This document shows positions 1 through 6,506 of a stretch of DNA of 6,766 nucleotides, piece by piece (positions within the stretch are counted from its first letter, which is position 1; every line of letters begins with the position of its first letter). Position numbers and translations under genes: made by a program. Source of the stretch: Bacteroidota bacterium (GTDB lineage: Bacteria > Bacteroidota > Bacteroidia > Chitinophagales > LD1); contig JAQBNQ010000358.1 of NCBI GenBank assembly GCA_028288545.1, forward strand, positions 1-6,766, given 5' to 3'. Below the pieces are notes generated by a model that was not told the origin of the DNA, ran no database searches, and saw only the letters and a list, made by a program, of their open reading frames with translations.

Positions 1-1702
1 AATCCTGGAAGATCACATATGGAGGAAGGTTACTGGCCTTGCCCACTTGCTTACGCAGGTTCTTCATCATTTCAAGCAACACAGGGTCGAGTACTGCCCG
101 TGCACCTGCGCCGTCTTCAACTATTACTTCGCTGCCATCATCTTCAAAATTATGATTGATGGAAACCTTCATATTGGTTGGCTTCTTTAAAAACTCGTGG
201 CCCTTTTTGGTCAGCTTTAAAATACCGTATTCTTCAATATCCTTATCCAACAAACCCTGCAACATAGCATGGCGGATAACGGAATTCCAGTGGTGCTCAT
301 CCTTATCGGCGCCTTTGCCAAACCATTCCAGCTTGTCGTATTTAAAGTCGGTTATTTCTTTTCCTTTTTTACCCATCAACACTTTAACCATATATGGCAG
401 ATCGTGGTTTTCCTTCACTGCCTGTATGGCCTTAAGAGCTAGTTTGGTATCGTCAGTTACATCTATCTTTTCCTTAGGGTGCTTACAGTTATCGCACATC
501 TTGTTGCAATCCTTGCTCGGAAACTCCTCGCCGAAATAATGCAAAATGAATTTACGTCTGCACTCAGCCGATTCGATGTAGGCCACCGTTTCGTTAATGA
601 GTTGAATGTTTCGTTCCCGCTCGGCCACAGTTTTATCGCGTAGCAGTTTCTCAAGCTTCGAAATATCCTTATAACTAAAGTACACCACGCACTCCCCATC
701 CATACCATCGCGACCTGCACGGCCTGTTTCCTGGTAATAATTCTCTAACGACTTCGGAATATCATAGTGTATCACAAAACGGATATCCGGCTTGTCAATT
801 CCCATTCCAAAGGCAATGGTCGCCACTATCACATCCATTTCTTCCATCAAAAAGGCATCCTGGGTCTGTGTTCTTAATTTGCCGTCAAGTCCGGCATGGT
901 AAGCGGCAGCTTTTATTCCATTGGCCCGTAACACCTGAGAAAGTTCATCGGCTGTTTTACGGTTAATTACATAAACGATCCCCGATTTGCCGGTGCGTTG
1001 TTTAATAAACTGAACCATGTTTTTAATGGCCAGTTGGGGTGTCTTTTTAGGGCGTATCTCGTAGTAAAGGTTAGGACGGTTAAACGAGGAAATGAAAATA
1101 TTAGGCTTACGAAGCTCCAGGGTTTTAACAATGTCACTTTGTACCTTAGGGGTAGCTGTTGCCGTAAGGGCTATTATCGGGAATTTTTGGTCTAATGCTT
1201 CAATGATCTCACGTATCCGGCGGTATTCTGGTCTAAAATCATGTCCCCACTCCGAAATACAGTGCGCCTCATCCACCGCAATAAAACTGACCTTAATTTC
1301 CTTAAAAAGGTCTACCGTGTCCTGTTTGGTCAGGGTTTCGGGGGCCACGTAAAGCATTTTGGTTTGGCCGCCTTTAATGTCTTTTATAACTACATTTCGC
1401 TCGGTACGGCTTAAAGAAGAGTTAAGAAAGTGGGCAATATTGTCCTTACTGGAGTAGTTCCGCACTAAATCCACCTGGTTTTTCATTAAAGCGATAAGGG
1501 GGGATATAATAATGGCCACACCCTCGCTCATAATAGCGGGTAGCTGGTAGCACAACGACTTGCCCCCGCCCGTAGGCATAATAACAAACGTATCCTTGCC
1601 CGCCATAAGCGATTTGATGATCTTTTCCTGGGTTCCTTTGAATTTGCTAAAGCCAAAGTATTCCTGTAACCCCTCTTCCAGAGAGGATTGAAGTACTTCC
1701 AT
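1..1702 (-). CDS. recQ: ATP-dependent DNA helicase RecQ (C terminus cut by window edge)
   Basis: RecQ is a 3'-5' superfamily 2 DNA helicase acting in recombination and stalled-fork repair. The frame is open from the ATG at 1702 to the left edge (567 codons, no stop). Visible motifs, in order: motif 0 with Q25, Walker A PTGGGKS (43-49), DEAH box with the RecQ aromatic-rich loop (DEAHCISEWGHDFRPEY, 144-160), motif III ALTATATP (178-185), motif V around ATIAFGMGIDKPD (294-306), and motif VI QETGRAGRDG (324-333). Zinc-binding cysteines lie at 381, 399, 403 and 406, followed by the winged-helix RQC region (about 410-510). An acidic linker leads into the start of an HRDC domain (LRKQVGKASNLPPYVIFQD), where the window ends. 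Compared with the 609-residue E. coli enzyme at least some 40 residues are missing, and more if this is a long RecQ of the kind common in Bacteroidota. It is transcribed away from manC. The identification is secure. Confidence 0.97.
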   Translation of the reverse strand, partial: MEVLQSSLEEGLQEYFGFSKFKGTQEKIIKSLMAGKDTFVIMPTGGGKSLCYQLPAIMSEGVAIIISPLIALMKNQVDLVRNYSSKDNIAHFLNSSLSRTERNVVIKDIKGGQTKMLYVAPETLTKQDTVDLFKEIKVSFIAVDEAHCISEWGHDFRPEYRRIREIIEALDQKFPIIALTATATPKVQSDIVKTLELRKPNIFISSFNRPNLYYEIRPKKTPQLAIKNMVQFIKQRTGKSGIVYVINRKTADELSQVLRANGIKAAAYHAGLDGKLRTQTQDAFLMEEMDVIVATIAFGMGIDKPDIRFVIHYDIPKSLENYYQETGRAGRDGMDGECVVYFSYKDISKLEKLLRDKTVAERERNIQLINETVAYIESAECRRKFILHYFGEEFPSKDCNKMCDNCKHPKEKIDVTDDTKLALKAIQAVKENHDLPYMVKVLMGKKGKEITDFKYDKLEWFGKGADKDEHHWNSVIRHAMLQGLLDKDIEEYGILKLTKKGHEFLKKPTNMKVSINHNFEDDGSEVIVEDGAGARAVLDPVLLEMMKNLRKQVGKASNLPPYVIFQD

Positions 1703-1892
1703 AATAAAACGGTTTGATGAACAAATTAATCAACGTAAAGGGTCTAACTCGATAATTGCTGTATTTGTTTCAAAAGTTCCCGTCAATTTAATAAAGATTT
1801 TTGATATGCGGAAGGCGAATTTAAGAACAACTTTTTTTGCGAGAGGGGTTTATGTATTTTTGCACCCTTTTGATTAACAAACTTTTTATCTG
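1703..1892. promoter_or_regulatory. Divergent intergenic region between recQ and manC
   Basis: This 190-bp AT-rich gap separates two genes that start in opposite directions, so it should hold promoters for both. A plausible plus-strand promoter lies close to manC. I could not find a convincing TAnnTTTG box on the minus strand for recQ. No operator-like palindrome or hairpin terminator stands out. Confidence 0.6.
1836..1862 (+). promoter_or_regulatory. Candidate Bacteroidota-type promoter for manC
   Basis: TATTTTTG at 1855-1862 matches the Bacteroidota -7 consensus TAnnTTTG exactly. TTTG at 1836-1839 could be the -33 element, but the 15-nt spacer is shorter than the usual 17-23. The predicted transcription start near 1868 gives a leader of about 25 nt before the ATG at 1893, which has no Shine-Dalgarno sequence. 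The match is by motif only. Confidence 0.5.
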
Positions 1893-2972
1893 ATGAGCAA
1901 TGTTTATGTGGCAATAATGGCCGGAGGCATAGGAAGCCGCTTTTGGCCTAAAAGCCGGACTGCCAGGCCAAAGCAGTTTTTAGACATCCTGAATACGGGG
2001 AAAACGCTGATACAGCTTACTTATGAAAGGTTCCTTAATATGGTGCCTAAGGAAAACATATACGTGGTTACCGCTTCCGACTACGAACAACAGGTTAAGG
2101 AACAATTGCCCGACCTGGCTGATTACCAGATACTGAAGGAGCCGATGCGCCGCAATACGGCCCCATGTATTACCTATGCCTGCGATAAGATCTATGCCCG
2201 CGACCCCAATGCCACGGTTATAATAAGCCCTAGTGACCACCTGATTTTGCAAGAGGATAAATTTTTGGCCGTTATAAGCCGCTGTATCGACTTTGTGAGC
2301 GACAATGGTCTGTTGGTAACAATTGGCATAAAACCCACCAAGCCTGCCACGGGCTATGGTTACATACAGTTTAATGACGATCCTTCGCCAAGTGGTTTTT
2401 ATAAGGTGAAAACTTTTACCGAAAAGCCTTCGCTTGAAATAGCCCGTACTTTTATTAAAAGCGGCGATTTTTTATGGAACTCGGGAATGTTTGTATGGAA
2501 AGCCAAAACTATTTTGGAGGCAATCCGTAAGCACTTACCTGAAATAGGTGATGCCTTTAAAGATGGTGAGCAGTATTATAATCAGCCAGGCGAAGAAGCA
2601 TTTATACGTGAGGCCTATTCGCATTGCACCAATATTTCTATTGACTATGGTGTGATGGAAAAGGCAAATAATGTTTTTACCATGCCAGCGCAATTTGGTT
2701 GGAGCGATATAGGTTCGTGGGATTCGCTGTACGAGGTGTACGAGCACGATTACCTGGGTAACGCAGTGGCAGGTAAAAATGTTAAGATATACGACAGTGC
2801 TAACAATATGATAATGGTGCCTAAAGATAAATTGGTTGTATTGCAGGGTCTGCGCGACTATTGTGTAATTGACACTGGCGATGTTCTGCTGATTTGTGAA
2901 AAATCGCAGGAGCAGGAGATAAAGCAGATAACCGTTGATTTGAAAGTGGCTGACTTAGATAAATTTTTATAA
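1893..2972 (+). CDS. manC: Mannose-1-phosphate guanylyltransferase (GDP-mannose pyrophosphorylase)
   Basis: This cytoplasmic enzyme makes GDP-mannose from mannose-1-phosphate and GTP, supplying mannose, fucose and related sugars for surface polysaccharides and glycoproteins. The 359-residue protein shows the nucleotidyltransferase signature GGIGSRFWPKSR (11-22) with PKQF (26-29), EPMRRNTAP (83-91), the metal-site segment SPSDH (112-116), GYGYI (154-158), FTEKP (175-179), WNSGMF (195-200), IDYGVME (250-256) and GWSDIGSW (269-276). The last three are characteristic of GDP-mannose pyrophosphorylases rather than glucose or nucleotide-sugar relatives. It is the short form: it ends after the left-handed beta-helix-like C-terminal part and lacks the fused phosphomannose isomerase domain of the long ManC/AlgA enzymes. 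The start at 1893 places the signature at the usual distance from the N terminus. No sugar-pathway gene is adjacent. The symbol is assigned by function. Confidence 0.95.
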   Translation: MSNVYVAIMAGGIGSRFWPKSRTARPKQFLDILNTGKTLIQLTYERFLNMVPKENIYVVTASDYEQQVKEQLPDLADYQILKEPMRRNTAPCITYACDKIYARDPNATVIISPSDHLILQEDKFLAVISRCIDFVSDNGLLVTIGIKPTKPATGYGYIQFNDDPSPSGFYKVKTFTEKPSLEIARTFIKSGDFLWNSGMFVWKAKTILEAIRKHLPEIGDAFKDGEQYYNQPGEEAFIREAYSHCTNISIDYGVMEKANNVFTMPAQFGWSDIGSWDSLYEVYEHDYLGNAVAGKNVKIYDSANNMIMVPKDKLVVLQGLRDYCVIDTGDVLLICEKSQEQEIKQITVDLKVADLDKFL

Positions 2973-2975
2973 TGG

Positions 2976-3050
2976 GCGAATGTGACAATTAGCGAATTAG
3001 CGAATGAAATCGCGATTCGCTAATTATCCAAATTCGCTAATTCGCTAATT
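2976..3050. repeat. Palindromic repeat cassette built from an 8-bp unit (ATTCGCTA / TAGCGAAT)
   Basis: A perfect 19-bp inverted repeat pairs 2987-3005 (AATTAGCGAATTAGCGAAT) with 3032-3050, around a 26-nt loop. Each arm is two tandem copies of an 8-bp unit plus three bases. A third copy of the right-arm core, ATTCGCTAATT, sits in the loop at 3015-3025 and can also pair with 2995-3005, giving a smaller alternative hairpin with a 9-nt loop. GCGAAT occurs three times on the left (2976, 2992, 3000) and ATTCGC three times on the right (3015, 3032, 3040). The 8-bp palindrome ATCGCGAT is at 3009-3016. The cassette fills nearly the whole gap between manC and the aminotransferase gene. No T-run follows, so a classical intrinsic terminator is not indicated. 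Confidence 0.85.
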
Positions 3051-3057
3051 AGAAATA

Positions 3058-4212
3058 ATGAACTTCCCTTCCTCCATAAATTCAAAACTCCCTGCTGTTG
3101 GTACTACTATTTTTACTACCATGTCGGCATTGGCTAAAGAACACAACGCCATAAACCTGTCGCAGGGTTTTCCCGATTTTAATCCGCACCCTGTTTTGAT
3201 TGAGGAAATGCAAAAAGCCATGCGCGGAAGTTTTAATCAATATGCCGCTATGGCAGGTTATCTTCCTTTACGCGAAACTATTGCCGCTAAGGTTGAATCC
3301 ATGTACAGCATAGCCGTTGATCCCGAAATGGAAATAACCATTACTGCCGGCGGAACACAGGCAATTTTTACAGCCATACTTTCGGTAGTGCGCGAAAACG
3401 ATGAGGTGATATTATTTGCCCCTGCTTACGATAGTTACGCGCCGGCCATTGAACTTTCCGGCGGCAAAGCTATTTACTACGACCTTGAAGCACCCGACTA
3501 TAAAGTGAACTGGCAGAACGTAAAAAAACTGATTACCCAGCGCACTAAAATGATCATCATCAACACGCCCCACAATCCATCCGGCACTGTGTTGAATGCA
3601 TTTGATATGCAGCAGCTGGATAAACTGACCCGCGGAACAGACATTGTTATTTTGAGTGATGAAGTGTACGAGCACATCATTTTTGATGGAATAGAACATC
3701 AAAGTGTATTGCGTTTCCCAAAACTGGCCGAACGTAGTTTTGTAGTTAACTCTTTTGGTAAAACCTACCATGCTACCGGTTGGAAAGTGGGCTACTGTAT
3801 AGCACCCAAAAACCTGATGACCGAGTTTAGAAAGGTGCACCAATTCAATGTGTTTAGTGTAAACTCAATTGCCCAGGTTGCCTTTAACGAAATACTTAAA
3901 CGGAAAGACCTTTATCTTGAGTTGAATGGCTTCTATCAGCAAAAAAGAGACTACTTCCAACGTGCAATTCAATCATCCCGCTTCAAATTGCTTAAATGCG
4001 AAGGCACCTACTTTCAACTAGCGGCTTACAGCAAAATAAGCGACGAGCGCGATATAGAATTTGTGCGCCGCATGACTAAAGACATGGGTGTTGCGGCTAT
4101 CCCCGTTTCGGTTTTTTACCGTCATCAAATAGATAACAGCGTAGTTCGTTTTTGCTTTGCTAAAGGAGAGGAGACTTTGAAAAGAGCTGCCGAGTTGATC
4201 ACGAAAATGTAA
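3058..4212 (+). CDS. ybdL: Methionine aminotransferase, YbdL-type (PLP-dependent, class I/II)
   Basis: This is a cytoplasmic pyridoxal-phosphate aminotransferase of fold type I. The 384 residues align along their whole length, as I recall it, with E. coli YbdL (386 residues), an aminotransferase that prefers methionine and some aromatic amino acids. Shared blocks are SKLPAVGTTIFTTMSALA (9-26), INLSQGFPDF (32-41), YDSYAPAIELSGG (124-136), NTPHNPSG (169-176), SDEVYEH (200-206), SFGKTYHATGWKVGYC (232-247) and CEGTYF (314-319). Expected catalytic residues are present: Lys235 for the PLP Schiff base, Asn174, Asp201 and Tyr204 around the cofactor, and Arg364 for the substrate carboxylate. The start at 3058 matches the YbdL N terminus, so the next ATG at 3121 is too late. 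The role could be methionine salvage or keto-acid exchange. The residues favour YbdL over HisC or AspC, although hisB lies downstream. Confidence 0.9.
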   Translation: MNFPSSINSKLPAVGTTIFTTMSALAKEHNAINLSQGFPDFNPHPVLIEEMQKAMRGSFNQYAAMAGYLPLRETIAAKVESMYSIAVDPEMEITITAGGTQAIFTAILSVVRENDEVILFAPAYDSYAPAIELSGGKAIYYDLEAPDYKVNWQNVKKLITQRTKMIIINTPHNPSGTVLNAFDMQQLDKLTRGTDIVILSDEVYEHIIFDGIEHQSVLRFPKLAERSFVVNSFGKTYHATGWKVGYCIAPKNLMTEFRKVHQFNVFSVNSIAQVAFNEILKRKDLYLELNGFYQQKRDYFQRAIQSSRFKLLKCEGTYFQLAAYSKISDERDIEFVRRMTKDMGVAAIPVSVFYRHQIDNSVVRFCFAKGEETLKRAAELITKM

Positions 4213-4255
4213 TGCTGCAAAATACTTTTTAGGCCTATCCGTTTTAGTCTTTGTT

Positions 4256-4630
4256 ATGAATGGATGTTTCTGCCCGCTTCTTCTCTGCTCGCTAATGATG
4301 CTCCTTTCAGGAAAGTCAGTTGCCGCCCAATCCGATACGATAATTGATGGAATGCACTATGAAATTACCCAACGGTTTAAAGATGGGGCCGTTAAACAAG
4401 TAGGAGAATTTAGTACAAATTGTATAGGTGAGAAGCATAGAAAACACGGATATTTTATAAGCTATAACAAGCAAGGTCGTGAAACCAGCAGGAAGATTTA
4501 TTTCTATGACCACCGGCGCAACAAAAAATTTTTAGGAATCAAAATCGGTTGGTGGGGATTTTACCTCGAAAACGATTTTTATGTTTTGGGTGTTATTACC
4601 AAAAGAAGAATAATAGACCCCTGTTTCTAA
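4256..4630 (+). CDS. Small exported protein of unknown function
   Basis: The 124-residue product begins with a hydrophobic stretch (about residues 8-17) and a plausible signal peptidase I site in SVAAQSD, so it is probably exported. The n-region lacks positive charge, which is unusual. The mature part of about 100 residues is basic and aromatic-rich. Segments such as GAVKQVGEF, KHGYFISYNKQG and GWWGFYLENDFYVLG faintly recall the short G-x-x-x-Y strands of MORN/YwqK-like repeat proteins, but the match is too weak to name a family. The gene begins 43 bp after the aminotransferase stop and has no Shine-Dalgarno sequence. Its frame stays open upstream, reading LGLSVLVFV just before the ATG, but has no ATG there, so the annotated start is the first available. 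ATGs at 4294 and 4297 are possible alternatives but would shorten the leader. Expression is not certain. Confidence 0.6.
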   Translation: MNGCFCPLLLCSLMMLLSGKSVAAQSDTIIDGMHYEITQRFKDGAVKQVGEFSTNCIGEKHRKHGYFISYNKQGRETSRKIYFYDHRRNKKFLGIKIGWWGFYLENDFYVLGVITKRRIIDPCF

Positions 4631-4848
4631 AAAGCAAACACATATTTTTCCTGTCATCCTCATAAACATGGTTAACCGCCCTGGGCCAAAGCGATTATAT
4701 TATTCGGATTAGGCCGCTACATGTTTTACGTCTGCAAATACACAGAAACAAAGCGCAGGCGGTTAAAATATTTTTTCCTTGTATAGGTTACCTCCATAGT
4801 CTTCGCGGTATTTATAAGTGAATTCATTTTTAAACAACAAACTCATTT
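4631..4848. other. Non-coding gap of 218 bp
   Basis: I see no supportable gene here; the longest ATG-initiated reading noticed is a 14-codon stretch at 4668-4712. The gap contains a widely spaced inverted repeat (4672-4766), followed by a T-rich run at 4771-4776. It should contain the promoter for the OmpA-like gene downstream, but no exact TAnnTTTG box is visible. The AT-rich segment just before the start codon (4815-4848) is typical of Bacteroidota leaders. Confidence 0.5.
4672..4766. repeat. Long-range 9-bp inverted repeat
   Basis: TTAACCGCC at 4672-4680 is the exact reverse complement of GGCGGTTAA at 4758-4766. Allowing one bulged C, the pairing extends into CTG/CAG, and it encloses about 77 nt. 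It is followed closely by a run of six T at 4771-4776. It could form a long-looped hairpin or mark the ends of a small element, but a 9-bp match over this distance could also be chance. Confidence 0.35.
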
Positions 4849-6444
4849 ATGAAAACCATTCTTAAAAAACTGTTCTTTACTCTGGTGCTTACATATTCCG
4901 TTTGCTTTGCTGCGCAGGTTAAAACAGTTACTATCTATTTTGACAAGGACAAAAGCATATTAACCAATGGCGAAGCCCAAAAGCTGACGGGCTTAAAAAG
5001 TGCAGACCTGGTTGTTTTAAAAGGCCATGCTGATAGCGATGGCAGCGATGACTATAACCTGCGACTTTCTAAAAAAAGGGTTGATGCCGTTTTGGCGTAT
5101 GTACAATACGTTGACAAAGGAATAAATATTGAAGCCGATTACTTTGGTAAGAAGAAGCCGGTTAACGATAATAAGGACGAAAAGGAAAAATCAGTTAACC
5201 GGCGGGTTGAGGTAAGCTATGTTGAGGACCCCATGCTGCGCTGCAAAGTACCGGTTCAGCATTTTGAAGTGGATAATAGCAAAGAACAGGTGTTTACTTG
5301 TAAACATGGCACCCGGGTGCATATACCTGAGGGCGCTTTCGGAGATAAAAAAGTTGACATCAGCATTAGCGAATACTATACCGCCGATGAAATATTTGCG
5401 GCCAACCTAAGCACCAAATCGGGTAGATTACCTATAGAAACTGCCGGTATGATAAATATTACTGCCGAAAGCGATGGAGTGCCTGTTCAGCCGGCAAAGG
5501 CCCTTGAATATAAATTTCCGCGCAAAAATAAGAGCCAGGATTTTAAATTTTTTGAGGGGACAAGAGACAGTGCTTTAGGAATAGATTGGCAGGTAGAAAA
5601 AGACCCGGTGGAATCAAATGAAACAATTGTTCCGGACAACCGCTTTGTTTACCAGGGCAACGGACAGGCCTTTACAACCAAAGCAGTACTTGCCCGGAAT
5701 TTACCTTTTAAGGCTACTAGTAATATAGATCTGAAAGATAAAGAGCTGAGTAATTTTTTGGAACAGGTTACCGTAAAAGACCGGATCTTATGCGCCGGTT
5801 GTTTGAGCAAGACCCGCGTTGATATTACCGTTAATAAGGAAGGCAGAATTACATCCTTAAAAACAAGTTATACCGACAAGAATACAGAATGCGACAGGGC
5901 CATTCAGCAGTTTATAAGGGAATGTCTACCTAAAAGGTTTGGCGCCAATACAGAAAACGCCTACATCTTTATTGACTTTGACAGTGTGGCTCTGGCCAAA
6001 ACTACTTATATCAAACCAGTTGACACGGCATATACGGCCTATGTTAGCGCGTATAAGGCAAAATATGAAGCCGATATGATAGTGACAAGCAGTCGTCAAT
6101 TAGGTTGGATAAACTGCGACCGCTTTTTAACCGGAACAAAACTGGAACGGTTTACCGTGGAGGCAGAAAAAAATGCTTCTGTACGTTTAGTACTAAAAAA
6201 ATACAAGTCGTTTTTTGGAAGCGAATACACAACCGACTTTGGCGACAGCAAGTTGTATAAATTTAATTTTTCACAAATTCCGGCGGACGAGGAGGTTGTG
6301 CTGATAAGCACAAAGAAGGAGGATGGGAAGATTTTTCTGGCTGTGGAAGAGACCAAAACATCTACACAGGCATTTACAAAATTCAATTATAAGGCGGTTA
6401 CAACTGAGCAACTGGCGGAGGCAATGAAAAATTTGAAGATTTAG
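4849..6444 (+). CDS. Exported multidomain protein with N-terminal OmpA-like peptidoglycan-binding domain
   Basis: The 531-residue product has a Sec signal peptide (MKTILKK, then a hydrophobic core, with likely cleavage after CFAA at residue 22). An OmpA C-terminal-type domain follows at about 26-126: IYFDKDKSILT, GHADSDGSDDYNLRLSKKR, and a final NRRVEVSY. Asp62 and Arg77 have the spacing of the two OmpA residues that hold diaminopimelate, so peptidoglycan binding is likely. Residues 150-250 (HGTRVHIPEGAFGDKKVDI, then ETAGMINITAESDG) resemble a beta-sandwich module seen in Bacteroidota surface proteins. Residues 310-365 hold CAGC and a TonB-C-like pattern (VDITVNKEGRI, then ECDRAIQQF). The C-terminal 115 residues begin with LGWINCDRF, a motif I associate with Bacteroidota exported proteins. 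There is no membrane anchor after the signal peptide and no lipobox, so a periplasmic location is inferred. Only the OmpA domain assignment is firm; the function is unknown. Confidence 0.85.
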   Translation: MKTILKKLFFTLVLTYSVCFAAQVKTVTIYFDKDKSILTNGEAQKLTGLKSADLVVLKGHADSDGSDDYNLRLSKKRVDAVLAYVQYVDKGINIEADYFGKKKPVNDNKDEKEKSVNRRVEVSYVEDPMLRCKVPVQHFEVDNSKEQVFTCKHGTRVHIPEGAFGDKKVDISISEYYTADEIFAANLSTKSGRLPIETAGMINITAESDGVPVQPAKALEYKFPRKNKSQDFKFFEGTRDSALGIDWQVEKDPVESNETIVPDNRFVYQGNGQAFTTKAVLARNLPFKATSNIDLKDKELSNFLEQVTVKDRILCAGCLSKTRVDITVNKEGRITSLKTSYTDKNTECDRAIQQFIRECLPKRFGANTENAYIFIDFDSVALAKTTYIKPVDTAYTAYVSAYKAKYEADMIVTSSRQLGWINCDRFLTGTKLERFTVEAEKNASVRLVLKKYKSFFGSEYTTDFGDSKLYKFNFSQIPADEEVVLISTKKEDGKIFLAVEETKTSTQAFTKFNYKAVTTEQLAEAMKNLKI

Positions 6445-6506
6445 ACAATGCAGATATTTCCGCTAAAAGGCCCGTTTGAGAATTTTTATTTTGAAATTCG
6501 CGCCTT

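Noticed and set aside
156..539. A 127-codon plus-strand reading frame opposite recQ
   Set aside because: It overlaps the RQC region of RecQ on the opposite strand, and its product is low-complexity serine- and leucine-rich sequence without a family signature.
2976..3050. The clustered repeats as a CRISPR array
   Set aside because: The unit is 8 bp, the copies are in both orientations and nearly contiguous, and there are no spacers of regular length or cas genes.
3412..3843. A 143-codon minus-strand reading frame opposite the aminotransferase
   Set aside because: It lies wholly inside a strongly supported plus-strand gene, its translation shows no recognisable family, and it is best explained as a shadow of the coding strand.
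3058..4212. The aminotransferase as HisC, because hisB is downstream
   Set aside because: Motifs such as GTTIFTTMSALA, INLSQGFPDF and SFGKTYHATGWKVGYC are those of YbdL/kynurenine-aminotransferase-like enzymes, and the gene is separated from hisB by two unrelated genes.
4212..4232. A start codon overlapping the aminotransferase stop (TAATG)
   Set aside because: The frame ends after six codons at TAG and has no ribosome-binding context.
4668..4712. A 14-codon small open reading frame in the 4631-4848 gap
   Set aside because: It is too short, has no ribosome-binding site or recognisable sequence, and is expected by chance.
4849..4914. A lipoprotein signal in the OmpA-like protein (cysteine 19)
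   Set aside because: The residues before the cysteine are Y-S-V, which do not fit the lipobox because G, A or S is expected at -1; a signal peptidase I site after CFAA fits better.
5365..5374. Another copy of the cassette core, ATTAGCGAAT
   Set aside because: It is a 10-bp match inside the OmpA-like coding sequence, encodes an ordinary peptide stretch and has no inverted partner nearby, so chance is sufficient.
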